Program-made: the position numbers and the translations under genes | Shown: piece after piece, positions 8,404 through 18,076 of the stretch | Position numbering within the stretch: the first letter of the stretch is position 1 | Layout of the letters: the number at the start of each line of letters is the position of its first letter | Notes under the pieces: model-generated | The model's input: the letters and a program-made list of their open reading frames with translations, nothing else | What the model was told of the DNA's origin: nothing | Databases searched by the model: none | NCBI GenBank assembly: GCA_902363145.1 | Contig: CABIZB010000002.1 | Coordinates: 1 to 64,000, forward strand | Direction: 5' to 3' | From: Oscillospiraceae bacterium | Lineage (GTDB): Bacteria > Bacillota > Clostridia > Oscillospirales > Ruminococcaceae | Length of the DNA: 64,000 nucleotides

Positions 8404-8799
8404 GTGTATCTTCTACAACTGAATAACAAAACAAAGCTTGCCAAAACCGCCGATGATATTTTATCCCTGTCGCAAAGATATTCGGAAATAACCCTTACCC
8501 CAAAGGAAGCATATGAACTGGCAGCCGCCGAGGCTTCTGCTTATAATGACAGTGGACGTGTATTTTTCGGCGAAAGTGTCCTCCCAATAATGATATCCTC
8601 ATTTTCACAAAGCAGCTATCTTCCCAAAGAGCAAGCGGATTTTTTCGCTGAGCTTGCGGAGATATTCGCCTATATGAAAAATGAGACCCACGATAATTTG
8701 TCCGACAGAGCCGTTATAGCCCAAATGTACGCATTATGGGAGCAAAAAAGCGGCGGAAGCCTTGAAATGCTCCGCTCACTTATCGAGGAGGAGCTATGA
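8404..8799 (+). CDS. Unknown protein, probably DUF6323 family
   Basis: A 131-residue soluble protein, helical and Glu/Ala-rich, containing LTPKEAYELAAAEASAYNDSGRVFFGESVLPIMI. I recall this as the DUF6323 family, which is encoded next to DUF6179; the family name is from memory and the function is unknown. The start is GTG 8404, nine bases after AAGGAG. Its stop overlaps the next start (ATGA), so both proteins are made together and may form a complex. A perfect promoter precedes it. Confidence 0.65.
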   Translation: MYLLQLNNKTKLAKTADDILSLSQRYSEITLTPKEAYELAAAEASAYNDSGRVFFGESVLPIMISSFSQSSYLPKEQADFFAELAEIFAYMKNETHDNLSDRAVIAQMYALWEQKSGGSLEMLRSLIEEEL

Positions 8800-9773
8800 G
8801 CAACGAAATAGTATCCGGAAAATTTGGCAGCCTTTCCCCCGAAAACTACACAATGGAGCTTATAAGCCTCTGCATCGAAAGCGGTATGCTGAACACCGCC
8901 AAACAGCTTGAAATAAAAAAAGCCCTTGAAAACGAATTTACCGAAACAGCCATGCAGTTCACCCGCAGGCAAAGCGGAAGCATATCCGAAAGCAGGGCAC
9001 AGCTGCTTGCTTCTTCCGTGTTATATCGCTCGGACGTGTATCTGCTCAGCCTGCGCTCCCACGAAAAAGCCGCAAGTGCCCTTGTAAATATGCCCATGAG
9101 CAGCATATTGAAGCAAGGCTCGGCGGAAATTCTCAGGCTTTTTGAGGAAAGCATGAAAATATTTCGCACCGCCTACAATACCCGCATCAACGCAGATAAT
9201 CACGAGTACCGCTATGTCACCGAAAAGGCCTATGACGAATTCAGACGCAACTATTCCGCACAGTTTGACGGCGCAGGCTGCCCATGTAATATAGACTATC
9301 CCCTGCTGGGTCAAAACGCCTGCGACAGCAAGCTTAAAGGTGTAATGTTCATCTGCGATTATTACCGCTGCATTTGCCTTGAAAACAAGCTCTGCCGCCT
9401 TTTCAGCGAAGCCGATATTATCCGCCTGCTTGAATCCTACGCTCATGAACGTAATGACGACTACAGGCAAATGTACCTGAACATTGCCGAGGTAATTGCG
9501 GATAACCTTCTTGGCAGAGCAATTATTGGGAAGCCGTTAGCCCTTGAGCTGACGGAAAATGACGTTAAGGACATCGAAAGCCGCTGCAAGGGTCTGACGG
9601 CTGACAGCATAACATCGCTGCTGGAAAAAGGTCTGTCAGCATATTACAAGGCCATAAGCTCCCCGCCTCTTTATATGTATCTGCGGCAGTATGCTCCCAC
9701 ATTTGCCATTCGGCTTGGCAGCGCCGTTCAATCAGGCGGCACAGCAGGAGTTTTTACCGTAATCAAAGCTTGA
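8796..9773 (+). CDS. Unknown protein, probably DUF6179 family
   Basis: A 325-residue, mostly helical soluble protein without signal peptide or membrane helices. Visible features are LLGQNACDSKLKGVMFICDYYRCICLENKLCRLF, which is Cys-rich, and a long C-terminal helical part. I associate it with DUF6179, the usual partner of DUF6323; no biochemical role is known to me. Translation is coupled to the upstream gene by a 4-base ATGA overlap. The next promoter's -35 box (9770-9775) overlaps its stop codon. Confidence 0.65.
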   Translation: MSNEIVSGKFGSLSPENYTMELISLCIESGMLNTAKQLEIKKALENEFTETAMQFTRRQSGSISESRAQLLASSVLYRSDVYLLSLRSHEKAASALVNMPMSSILKQGSAEILRLFEESMKIFRTAYNTRINADNHEYRYVTEKAYDEFRRNYSAQFDGAGCPCNIDYPLLGQNACDSKLKGVMFICDYYRCICLENKLCRLFSEADIIRLLESYAHERNDDYRQMYLNIAEVIADNLLGRAIIGKPLALELTENDVKDIESRCKGLTADSITSLLEKGLSAYYKAISSPPLYMYLRQYAPTFAIRLGSAVQSGGTAGVFTVIKA

Positions 9774-9798
9774 CAAAATCGCCGTTACATTATATACT
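9770..9798 (+). promoter_or_regulatory. Promoter of the AraC-family regulator
   Basis: TTGACA (9770-9775) and TATACT (9793-9798) are 17 bases apart. The -35 box overlaps the stop of the preceding gene. Confidence 0.82.
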
Positions 9799-9825
9799 GA
9801 GAAAAAACTTATCTATGGTGATAAT

Positions 9826-10650
9826 ATGCGTATATTTTACAGCACATCAGCGCAGCTGCGCTTTTTTTCCTGCGGAAATTTTGTGAGCCGTGAGACTTTT
9901 ACACACCAGCGGCGCACGCTTAACTGCTGCGTTCTTATCCTCGTTACCGAGGGCACGCTGAACATAACATCGGGCGGAAAGGAATATGCCGTTTCCAAGG
10001 GCGAATATATCCTGCTCCCCGCCGATGAGGAGCATTTCGGACACGCACCCTCCGACGGCAGGCTGTCCTATCTTTGGGCGCACTTCAAACCCATTGTCCC
10101 CTTTGAAATATATGAGAGCGGCGTGACGGAAAGCTTTGAAATAGCTATCCCCGAATATGGCAGTGTCCCCAACAGCCGCCGTGAGATGCTTTTCAGGCAG
10201 CTTCTGGATTTTTCCCGCCGTGAGGATCTTTACAGCGAGGCTCTCCCTGCCTGCTCCATGTCTCTGCTGCTTATGGAGCTTACACAGGAGCATATCGACG
10301 GCGTAAACGGCAGCCGATCAAGCATCTCCCCCGTCATAGCTTCCGCCCGTGAATGGATAAAATCCAACTGCCACAGGCAGCTTTCCGCCTCGGATATTGC
10401 AGCAGAATTTCACTACAACACCGAATATTTTTCCGCACTTTTCAAAAAGGAAACGGGCATACCCCTTATAGGCTTCCTTAACAAATGCCGCATTGAAGTC
10501 GCAAAAAATCTACTGTCCTCGGAAAATGTAAGCATAAAAGAAGCCGCATTTTCATGCGGCTTCAATGACGAAAAATATTTTATGAAAATGTTCCGAAAGC
10601 ACGAGGGCATGACCCCCATGCAGTACAAAAATTACTTCTTGGTGAAGTAA
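9826..10650 (+). CDS. AraC/XylS-family transcription regulator
   Basis: A 274-residue regulator with an N-terminal cupin-like sensing domain (around residues 25-100, with GTLNITSGGKEYAVSKGEYILLP). Two C-terminal helix-turn-helix motifs begin at about residue 165: LSASDIAAEFHYNTEYFSALFKKETG and VSIKEAAFSCGFNDEKYFMKMFRKHEG. AraC proteins of this layout sense sugars. It is convergent with, and overlaps by 19 bases, the GH127 arabinofuranosidase gene, so control of arabinan or arabinoside use is a reasonable inference. Confidence 0.88.
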   Translation: MRIFYSTSAQLRFFSCGNFVSRETFTHQRRTLNCCVLILVTEGTLNITSGGKEYAVSKGEYILLPADEEHFGHAPSDGRLSYLWAHFKPIVPFEIYESGVTESFEIAIPEYGSVPNSRREMLFRQLLDFSRREDLYSEALPACSMSLLLMELTQEHIDGVNGSRSSISPVIASAREWIKSNCHRQLSASDIAAEFHYNTEYFSALFKKETGIPLIGFLNKCRIEVAKNLLSSENVSIKEAAFSCGFNDEKYFMKMFRKHEGMTPMQYKNYFLVK

Positions 10651-12446
10651 ACTGTGTATGTCTCGTCGGTAACATCGTAAAGGGGCTTGAAGGTGATGTT
10701 CACAGGCTGACCCTTTGTGCGGTAGAAATTCTGCTTCCAGGGGAATGTGCCGTAGGTGTGCTCTGTCTGCCATGTGAATACATTGTCGGGATCGTCCGCT
10801 CCCACAAGTCCGCAGTCCTTGTCGATGATACCCGCAAGAACGATAGGACCGTCAACAGCCGCAGCCATTTCGGGCATATCGGGCAGGGACTCCATAACTA
10901 TTCCGTTGGGGAAGAATATCTGAACCATGTCGCTGTTCCATTCGGCAGTAATGTTCAGGTATCCGTCGGCAATGTCAAGGCTCTCGGGCTTTTTGCCGTT
11001 GATCTCCATCACAGGTTCACCCTTTGCCCATGCAGGTATTCTGAAAGCAACGGTAAACTTCTCGGGAGAAGCGGTCTTTACGATGAATTTCAGCAGCCAT
11101 CTTGACATCTGACCGTCATCATGCTCATCAAAGAAAGCCTGATCGTTATAGTACTTCATGCCCGTGGTCTGCTCAATGGAAATGCTGTTGCCATTATGGT
11201 CAAACTCATATTTTGAGGGGATATACTGGCTTACGATAAGCTTATTGCTATCCTCATCTCTGTAATAAATAAGCTCGGGGTACAATGCCTGCGCCTGCAC
11301 CATGGTTCCATGGCAGCACCAGAAGTCGTGGGTCTTGCTGCCCCATTTCTTTTTGCTTCCCGCAGCAAGGGGCAGGAAGTATGTGGGCATACCTGTAACT
11401 GCATTCTGCTGAGCAAGGAAGCCGTTGTAAAGGCTGCGCTCTATGTAATCTGCATATTTCTTGTCGCCTGTCCACTTGAAGAGGTAGGAAGCAACTCTTA
11501 CCATATTATAAACTGTGCAGAATTCCTGATTTGTCTCGCCGAGGAAATGTCCCTGCATATAAGGAGGGACCCAGAATTCGCCTGCATTCTGTCCGCCGGT
11601 GCAGTACATTCCACGGTCGGTAACTGCAAACTTCCAGAAACGTTCAGCCAGGTCTCTCCATTTTTCGTCGCCTGTTACCTCATAAAGCTTTGCAGCGCCG
11701 TGGATAAAGGGAATGCTTGCATTTGCGTGGCAGTTGGAAATGGAATCCTTGCCTGCCGCAAGATTTCCGAAAAGTCCGGGATTCCAGTATCTCCGGGCAA
11801 GGGTCATGTACTTTTCGTTCTTGGTTATCTCGTAAAGTGAAGCCCATACCTCCAGCATACCTGCTTCCTCGCCGCTGTAAACAGCGTGGGGATTAACGCT
11901 CTGCATAGCCTCAGTCCAGCGGAGATACCAGTCAGCCAGGTGGTCGATTATCTCTATTGCCTGCTCATTGCCTGCATAGGTGTAAGCGTGCATAAGTCCC
12001 ATTATGGTCTTGTGCATAACATACTGAGGAGACCAGATGTACTGTCTCTTTGCAAGCTTGTCAAAGTATTTTTCGGGGATAGAGCCTATCCACTCGCCGC
12101 CGTTGAGCTGCTGGCAGCGTGCAAGCTCGGAGATTATCTTGTCAAGCTTTACTTTCAGCTCTGCGTCATGGTCATATGCCACATAGTAGGCAGCAGCGGA
12201 GAGCCAGTGACCCAGGAAATGACCTCTCAGCTGGCAGGTGGGAGCTTCCCAACCCCAGTGGAGATTTGCCTTTGCAGGGTCATCCACTACCTGCAGTCCG
12301 GGGATAATTATTCCTGCCTCAAGGTAGAAGTTCTGGAGCAGGCACTGCGGATCCAGTCCTATAAGATAAGCACGGTTAAGGGACATTCTCTCACGGAATA
12401 CGCCGGGGAGAACGGTAACATTTTCTTTATATGCGGTCTTTAACAT
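10632..12446 (-). CDS. GH127 beta-L-arabinofuranosidase
   Basis: About 604 residues, DUF1680/GH127. In the characterised enzyme HypBA1 a zinc-bound cysteine is the nucleophile and neighbouring Glu and Cys residues bind the metal. The same pattern is visible here as NQEFCTVYN (Glu-x-Cys) and FWCCHGTM (the Cys-Cys pair, near residue 373). It removes beta-linked L-arabinofuranose from plant glycoproteins or related glycans. No signal peptide is seen, so it probably acts on imported oligosaccharides. A longer frame to 12527 is rejected because the -10 box (12484-12489) lies inside it; ATG 12446 has AAAGGAG nine bases upstream. Confidence 0.9.
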   Translation of the reverse strand: MLKTAYKENVTVLPGVFRERMSLNRAYLIGLDPQCLLQNFYLEAGIIIPGLQVVDDPAKANLHWGWEAPTCQLRGHFLGHWLSAAAYYVAYDHDAELKVKLDKIISELARCQQLNGGEWIGSIPEKYFDKLAKRQYIWSPQYVMHKTIMGLMHAYTYAGNEQAIEIIDHLADWYLRWTEAMQSVNPHAVYSGEEAGMLEVWASLYEITKNEKYMTLARRYWNPGLFGNLAAGKDSISNCHANASIPFIHGAAKLYEVTGDEKWRDLAERFWKFAVTDRGMYCTGGQNAGEFWVPPYMQGHFLGETNQEFCTVYNMVRVASYLFKWTGDKKYADYIERSLYNGFLAQQNAVTGMPTYFLPLAAGSKKKWGSKTHDFWCCHGTMVQAQALYPELIYYRDEDSNKLIVSQYIPSKYEFDHNGNSISIEQTTGMKYYNDQAFFDEHDDGQMSRWLLKFIVKTASPEKFTVAFRIPAWAKGEPVMEINGKKPESLDIADGYLNITAEWNSDMVQIFFPNGIVMESLPDMPEMAAAVDGPIVLAGIIDKDCGLVGADDPDNVFTWQTEHTYGTFPWKQNFYRTKGQPVNITFKPLYDVTDETYTVYFTKK

Positions 12447-12483
12447 ACCAAGCAGCTCCTTTGATGTGATTTTCATTGACATC

Positions 12484-12512
12484 ATTATAGCATATAATTT
12501 GGGATTTGTCGG
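12484..12512 (-). promoter_or_regulatory. Promoter of the GH127 gene
   Basis: On the minus strand, CCGACA (12507-12512), a 17-base spacer and TATAAT (12484-12489). The weak -35 box suits a gene that needs an activator, for which the convergent AraC regulator is a candidate. Confidence 0.65.
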
Positions 12513-12552
12513 TAGATAAAACCGCATATAAGGTCAACATTTTTACCTGTCT

Positions 12553-13902
12553 TTATCTGATAAAGTACGAAACGAACACAATGATTATCATTGCGGGAGA
12601 GAGATATTTTATCATAACATCAAACACTCCCGCCAGCCTGAAGGGATATCTTCCGTCGGAGGATATCTCCCGCTCCATATTCTTTCTCCCCCATATCCGC
12701 CCCGCAAGAATACAGAGGAAAAAGCCTCCCAGCGGCATTATTATCTGGTCGGAAAGAAAAACAAACAGTTCAAACACCGTCAGCCCGAAGATCCTTACGT
12801 CAGACAGCACACCGTAGGAAAGGGAAGCAGGCACGCACAGCAGACCTATTATAATGACAGGTATAACCGTGGCTTTCAGCCGTGAAAGCCCATAACGCTC
12901 GGTGAGGAACGAAACTATAGTTTCCAGCAGAGAAATTGAAGAGGTTATCGCCGCAAAAAGCACAAGTGCAAAGAACACCGTTCCCGCAATACGCCCATAG
13001 CTCAGCCCACCGAACACCGCCGTCAGGGTGGAGAAGATAAGCCCCGCTCCCTCGTCAGGCTCCAGCCCCATGGCAAACACCGCAGGAAGCACGGTAAGTC
13101 CGCTTATCATGGCAATAGCTGTGTCAATGGTGACGATTATCCATGTGCTGCGGCTCAGGTCGTTGTCCTTTTCAAGATAGCTGCCGTAGGTTATAAGAGT
13201 GCCCATTCCCAGCGACAATGAGAAAAACACCTGTCCCATAGCTTTAACAACAATGTCAGCCACATCGCCGAAGCTGCTTATCTTTGAAAAGTCAGGCATA
13301 AGTAGGAACTTCACGCCCTCCGCCGCCCCGTTCAGGGTCAGGGAATATATCATCAGCCCCACAAGGAACACCAGCAGCAGCGGCAAAAGCACCGACGACA
13401 CCTTTTCAATGCCCTTTGATACGCCGAATACTACTATAATGCCGTTTATCAGCAGAAAAACCGTCTGCCATACAACAGGCTCCGCCGCCATAGTGCTGTA
13501 TTCTGAGAAATATGAGGGCAATGGGATATTCCCCGAAGCTGTGCTGAAAAGGTATTTCATCACCCAGCCGCCGACGGTGCAGTAATAGGCAAGCACCGCC
13601 GCAGAGCCTGCCACGCCGAAGCCACCCGCAAAGCCCCAGCCCTTTTTTATCTTTTCGCAGGCATCTACCGCATTGCTGCCGCCGTGCCTGCCCACAGAAA
13701 GCTCCGTCAGCAGAATGGGATAGCCCAGCACCAGCACAAAGAAAATATACACAGCAAGGAACAATGCTCCTCCGCCTGTGCCGCAGACATAGGGGAACTT
13801 CCAGATATTTCCCAGTCCCACCGCCGAACCTGCGGCGCTCATTATGAAGCCAAAGCCCGTTGACCATTTGTCTCTGCCGCTTCCGCTGACATTTTTGCTC
13901 AT
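12553..13902 (-). CDS. Sodium:neurotransmitter symporter family transporter
   Basis: A 449-residue NSS-family transporter with 11-12 membrane helices. The family signature lies in helix 1 (GFIMSAAGSAVGLGNIWKFPY), where the unwound segment binds Na+ and substrate. SVGRHGG follows helix 2. Bacterial members import amino acids or related compounds with sodium; the substrate cannot be named. The start at 13902 has AAGGA eight bases upstream; an earlier in-frame codon at 13926 lacks a proper site. It stands alone. Confidence 0.88.
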   Translation of the reverse strand: MSKNVSGSGRDKWSTGFGFIMSAAGSAVGLGNIWKFPYVCGTGGGALFLAVYIFFVLVLGYPILLTELSVGRHGGSNAVDACEKIKKGWGFAGGFGVAGSAAVLAYYCTVGGWVMKYLFSTASGNIPLPSYFSEYSTMAAEPVVWQTVFLLINGIIVVFGVSKGIEKVSSVLLPLLLVFLVGLMIYSLTLNGAAEGVKFLLMPDFSKISSFGDVADIVVKAMGQVFFSLSLGMGTLITYGSYLEKDNDLSRSTWIIVTIDTAIAMISGLTVLPAVFAMGLEPDEGAGLIFSTLTAVFGGLSYGRIAGTVFFALVLFAAITSSISLLETIVSFLTERYGLSRLKATVIPVIIIGLLCVPASLSYGVLSDVRIFGLTVFELFVFLSDQIIMPLGGFFLCILAGRIWGRKNMEREISSDGRYPFRLAGVFDVMIKYLSPAMIIIVFVSYFIR

Positions 13903-14125
13903 ACGATCATTCCTTTGCTGTAACATTCAACAGCTATTTTTCCCCATACATAGCCGTTTATCCATTGTCGTCCGAAAACGTGGCAAAAATAATTATTATA
14001 AAAATGTTAAATCTGAATTTTACCTATTCCTATGAAAAACAAAATGTGGTATAATAGTCAAAGCAGCGCCGAAAGAGATAGTAACGGCGTATATCAAACC
14101 GCATTTATCATTTATATAGGAGAGC

Positions 14126-16513
14126 ATGAATATAATGGATGATTTCATTAAGGCAAAGAAAGCCGCACTGGAAAAGTATTTTGAAAAAATGAACGATAAG
14201 CAGAGGGAAGCTGTTTTCGCCATCAAAGGCCCCGTACTTATCCTTGCAGGCGCAGGAAGCGGAAAGACTACCGTTCTTGTCAACCGTATCGCAAACATGG
14301 TCCTGTTCGGAAACGCTTATCAGGACGAGGAAGCATATGCGGCTCTTTCCGATGACGACATTGCGTTTTTGAATAATTATAACGGCGAAAGGGACGAGGC
14401 AACCGTTTCAAGACTTGCCGAGATAGTTGCTTCCGACCCCGTAAAGCCATGGAACATACTTGCAATCACCTTTACAAACAAGGCTGCGGGTGAGCTTAAA
14501 GAAAGACTTGCAAAGATGCTGGGCGAGGAACAGGGCGGTCAGGTAAACGCCTCCACATTCCACTCTGCCTGCGTGCGCATACTCAGAAGAGAGATCGACA
14601 AGCTGGGCTATGCTTCTGGCTTCACAATCTACGACAGCGATGACAGCCAGAGACTTATCAAGACCTGCATGGAAGCTCTTGACATTTCCGATAAGGCATT
14701 CCCTCCAAAGGCAGTGGCTGCGGCAATATCCTCCGCAAAGGATAAGCTCATCACTCCCGCCGCTTTTGAAGAAGAGTCCGCCGGAGACTACAGAAAGGTC
14801 ACTCTCGCAAAGATATACAAGGAATATCAGACCCGTCTTAAAGAAGCAAATGCCCTTGATTTTGACGATATCATCATGCTGACCGTTCAGCTGTTCGAGT
14901 CTCAGCCAGATGTGCTGGATCATTACAGAAATCTGTACAAGTACATCATGGTCGATGAGTATCAGGACACCAACACCGCTCAGTACCGCCTTGTTTCCCT
15001 GCTTTCGGAGAAGAGCGGAAACCTCTGCGTTGTAGGTGATGATGACCAGTCCATCTACCGTTTCAGAGGCGCTACAATCGAAAATATCCTGTCATTTGAG
15101 CAGCAGTTCGAGGGCTGCCACGTTATCAGACTGGAGCAGAACTACCGTTCCACCCAGAATATACTTAACGCCGCAAACTCCGTTATCGCAAACAATATGA
15201 GCAGAAAGCCCAAGTCCCTGTGGACAGATCTGGGCGAGGGCGAAAAGATAACAGTTTACAAGGCTTCCGATGAGGCTGCCGAGTCCAAGTTCGTTGCAAC
15301 TACTATAATGAACGGCGTAAAGGACGGCAGAAAATACAGCGACTTTGCAGTTCTCTACAGAATGAACGCACAGTCAAACTCACTTGAAAAAGCATTTTCC
15401 GCACAGTCTATCCCCTACCGTGTTATCGGCGGTATGAGGTTCTATGACCGCAAGGAAATAAAGGATATCGTTGCATATCTCTCCGTTATCAACAACCCCG
15501 ATGATATGCTCCGCTTCAAGAGAATAGTAAACGAGCCGAAGAGAGGCATCGGCGACAGCACGCTTTCAATGATAGAGCAGATCTCCATTGACCTGAAGCT
15601 GTCACCCATTGATGTAATGAAGAACTCCGAGAGCTATGCTCCCCTGAGCAAAAAGTCCGCTTCCCTTGTAAAGGCTTCCGAGATATTCACCCACCTGAAA
15701 GAAGCTGCCGACAAGCTCCCTCTTGACAAGCTGTTTGACGCAGTTATCGAAAAAACAGGCTATGCTACCATGCTCAAGGGTCAGGGCGATGAGGGTCTCA
15801 CCCGTCTCGAAAACATCGAGGAACTTAAATCCAACATTGCCACATATATGCAGGCAAAGTCCGAAGCAGGCGAAGAGGCTACACTTTCCGGATTCCTGGA
15901 GGAAATTTCCCTCTACACCGATATCGACAAGCTTTCCGCAGATGATGACGCAGTTTGCCTTATGACTATGCACTCCGCAAAGGGACTGGAGTTCCCCATA
16001 GTGTTCATCGTAGGCATGGAGGACGGCATATTCCCTCCTATCCGCACCATGGACAATCCCGAGGAGCTTGAAGAAGAGCGCAGACTGGCATACGTGGGCA
16101 TCACCCGTGCAAAGGAAAAGCTGTACATCACCCACGCTCAGCAGAGAATGCTGTTCGGTTCCACCCAGCGCAACTTCCAGTCCAAGTTCATCAAGGAGAT
16201 AGACAAGGACTGCATCGACAGAGTTGACGGAACCGTAAAGACCACAAAGAAAAAGGACGATGACATTATCACCGCTCCCGTTTACACATACACTCTCCAG
16301 AGCCAGCTGGCAAACAAGAAAATGGAGTCCGCCAAGAAGGCAGCCGCCGTTGACTACACCGCAGGCGAGAGAGTAAAGCACAACGTTTTCGGCGAGGGAA
16401 CCGTTATCTCCTCCAAGCCCATGGGCAACGACCATATGCTTGAAATTGCATTTGATTCAGTCGGAACCAAGAAGATCATGGCAAACTTTGCTAAGATAGT
16501 AAAGATATCATAA
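14126..16513 (+). CDS. pcrA: ATP-dependent DNA helicase PcrA/UvrD
   Basis: A 795-residue superfamily 1A helicase that unwinds DNA 3' to 5' in repair and replication restart. Motifs in order: Q motif (NDKQREAV), Walker A GAGSGKTT (about residue 38), TFTNKAAGELKERL, Walker B DEYQDTN, GDDDQSIYRFRGA, QNYRSTQNI, TMHSAKGLEFP and YVGITRAKEKL. The C-terminus carries the PcrA-type tail that binds RNA polymerase (GERVKHNVFGEGTVIS). Two starts are possible: ATG 14126 is only three bases from AGGAG, ATG 14135 twelve bases. A good TATAAT lies at 14050-14055. Confidence 0.94.
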   Translation: MNIMDDFIKAKKAALEKYFEKMNDKQREAVFAIKGPVLILAGAGSGKTTVLVNRIANMVLFGNAYQDEEAYAALSDDDIAFLNNYNGERDEATVSRLAEIVASDPVKPWNILAITFTNKAAGELKERLAKMLGEEQGGQVNASTFHSACVRILRREIDKLGYASGFTIYDSDDSQRLIKTCMEALDISDKAFPPKAVAAAISSAKDKLITPAAFEEESAGDYRKVTLAKIYKEYQTRLKEANALDFDDIIMLTVQLFESQPDVLDHYRNLYKYIMVDEYQDTNTAQYRLVSLLSEKSGNLCVVGDDDQSIYRFRGATIENILSFEQQFEGCHVIRLEQNYRSTQNILNAANSVIANNMSRKPKSLWTDLGEGEKITVYKASDEAAESKFVATTIMNGVKDGRKYSDFAVLYRMNAQSNSLEKAFSAQSIPYRVIGGMRFYDRKEIKDIVAYLSVINNPDDMLRFKRIVNEPKRGIGDSTLSMIEQISIDLKLSPIDVMKNSESYAPLSKKSASLVKASEIFTHLKEAADKLPLDKLFDAVIEKTGYATMLKGQGDEGLTRLENIEELKSNIATYMQAKSEAGEEATLSGFLEEISLYTDIDKLSADDDAVCLMTMHSAKGLEFPIVFIVGMEDGIFPPIRTMDNPEELEEERRLAYVGITRAKEKLYITHAQQRMLFGSTQRNFQSKFIKEIDKDCIDRVDGTVKTTKKKDDDIITAPVYTYTLQSQLANKKMESAKKAAAVDYTAGERVKHNVFGEGTVISSKPMGNDHMLEIAFDSVGTKKIMANFAKIVKIS

Positions 16514-16526
16514 GCGAATATAACAA

Positions 16527-16566
16527 AAGAGGGATGCTGCGGTTTAACACTGCGGCAGCCCTCTTT
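16527..16566 (+). terminator. Terminator of pcrA
   Basis: AAGAGGGATGCTGC pairs with GCGGCAGCCCTCTT around a loop, and ends in TCTTTTC. Confidence 0.8.
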
Positions 16567-16587
16567 TCGTTCTATACCGCAAATTCC

Positions 16588-16616
16588 TTGACTTTTAAGG
16601 CAAACCATGCTATGAT
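16588..16616 (+). promoter_or_regulatory. Promoter of the purine permease
   Basis: TTGACT (16588-16593), 17 bases, TATGAT (16611-16616). The predicted leader is only about 56 bases. Confidence 0.78.
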
Positions 16617-16630
16617 AAAATCAGAATAAT

Positions 16631-16657
16631 GCGGCAGATGTCATGGGGATCTGCCGC
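16631..16657 (+). promoter_or_regulatory. Hairpin in the leader of the purine permease gene
   Basis: Nine-base arms GCGGCAGAT and ATCTGCCGC close a nine-base loop just ahead of the AAGGAG site. It occupies nearly the whole leader and may protect the mRNA 5' end. It is too small to be a purine riboswitch. Confidence 0.5.
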
Positions 16658-16678
16658 AAATATCAAGGAGTGAGGTCA

Positions 16679-18037
16679 ATGTTTGAAAGGCTATTCAAAC
16701 TAAAGCAAAACAACACCACAGTCAAGACAGAAATTGCGGCAGGCATTACGACTTTCGTTACAATGGCATATATACTTGCGGTCAATCCGAACATTCTCTC
16801 CGCAGCGGGCATGGACAGCACGGCGGTGCTTCTTGCCACCTGCCTGGCATCATTCTTCGGAACGCTCATTATGGCGTTTGCGGCAAATCTGCCGTTTGCG
16901 CTTTCGGCAGGAATGGGACTGAATGCGTACTTCGCTTACACCGTATGCGGCATTATGGGCTATTCCTGGCAGACCGCACTGCTGGCGGTATTTATAGAGG
17001 GAATAATTTTTATCGTTCTCTCGCTGACAAAGGTTCGTGAAAGCATCTTCAACTGTATCCCCTTGGAGCTGAAACGTGCCGTATCGGTGGGAATAGGTCT
17101 GTTTATCGCATTTATCGGACTTCAGAATGCAGGACTTGCAGTTGATTCGGCAACGCTTGTATCGCTGGTTGATTTCCGTGAGAACTTCTCGACCTCGGGC
17201 ATCTGCGCACTGCTTGCAATCATCGGACTGATGATAACAGCTGTCCTTTATATCAAAAAGGTAAAGGGTTCAATACTCATCGGCGTGTTCGGCACATGGA
17301 TACTGGGCATAATATGCCAGCTGACAGGTATATACGTTCCTGACGGCGAAAGCTATTTCTCGCTGTTCCCCACATTTGCAATGACCGATTTTTCCAAGCT
17401 GGGCGAGACCTTCGGTCAGTGCTTCAATGCCGACCTCGGTTCAGTGGGAATATTCAATTTCATTGCCGTTATTTTCTCGTTCCTTTTTGTTGACCTTTTC
17501 GATACTCTGGGCACAATCATCGGAGTAAGCACAAAGGCAAATATGCTTGATAAGGACGGCAGACTGCCTGCCATCAAGCCCGCACTTATGGCAGATGCAG
17601 TTGCAACATCGGCAGGTGCGGTACTGGGAACATCTACCACCACAACCTTTGTTGAATCCTCGGCAGGCGTTGCGGCAGGAGGAAGAACAGGCCTTACAGC
17701 TCTGACAACAGCGGTGCTGTTCCTGCTGTCAATGTTCCTGGCGCCAATCTTTATCGCCATTCCCTCATTTGCCACAGCTCCTGCGCTGATAATCGTGGGC
17801 TTCCTTATGTTCTCCACCATCGCCGAACTTAAAGTAGATGAGACAAACTACACCTCTGCTATCCCCGCATATCTTTGCATACTTGCAATGCCCCTTTTCT
17901 ACAGCATTTCTGAGGGTATCGCCATCGGTATCATTTCCTACGTTGTAATAAACCTCGTATGCGGCAAGGCAAAGCAGATAAATCCGCTTATGTACGTGCT
18001 TGCGGTGATGTTCGTGCTGAAATATGTATTTCTTTGA
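16679..18037 (+). CDS. Adenine/guanine/hypoxanthine permease, AzgA type
   Basis: A 452-residue NCS2-family permease of the AzgA/PbuG branch, with 12-14 membrane helices. Conserved segments include AGITTFVTMAYILAVNP near the start, LSAGMGLNAYFAYTV, LFVDLFDTLGTIIGV and GTSTTTTFVESSAGVAAGGRTGLT, the last two forming the substrate and proton site. It imports a purine base. ATG 16679 has AAGGAG eight bases upstream; an upstream in-frame start at 16643 is inside the leader hairpin. It precedes apt by 39 bases, so uptake and salvage of adenine are coupled. Confidence 0.9.
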   Translation: MFERLFKLKQNNTTVKTEIAAGITTFVTMAYILAVNPNILSAAGMDSTAVLLATCLASFFGTLIMAFAANLPFALSAGMGLNAYFAYTVCGIMGYSWQTALLAVFIEGIIFIVLSLTKVRESIFNCIPLELKRAVSVGIGLFIAFIGLQNAGLAVDSATLVSLVDFRENFSTSGICALLAIIGLMITAVLYIKKVKGSILIGVFGTWILGIICQLTGIYVPDGESYFSLFPTFAMTDFSKLGETFGQCFNADLGSVGIFNFIAVIFSFLFVDLFDTLGTIIGVSTKANMLDKDGRLPAIKPALMADAVATSAGAVLGTSTTTTFVESSAGVAAGGRTGLTALTTAVLFLLSMFLAPIFIAIPSFATAPALIIVGFLMFSTIAELKVDETNYTSAIPAYLCILAMPLFYSISEGIAIGIISYVVINLVCGKAKQINPLMYVLAVMFVLKYVFL

Positions 18038-18076
18038 TAAAACACGGCACTATACTGATGTATGGGAGGGTCTTAC

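Noticed and set aside
12447-12527. Longer N-terminus of the GH127 protein
   Set aside because: It would place the -10 box inside the coding region, while ATG 12446 has a well-spaced ribosome binding site.
16617-16678. Purine riboswitch before the purine permease
   Set aside because: The leader is only about 56 bases and consists of one hairpin. The three-way junction and conserved core of the purine aptamer are absent.
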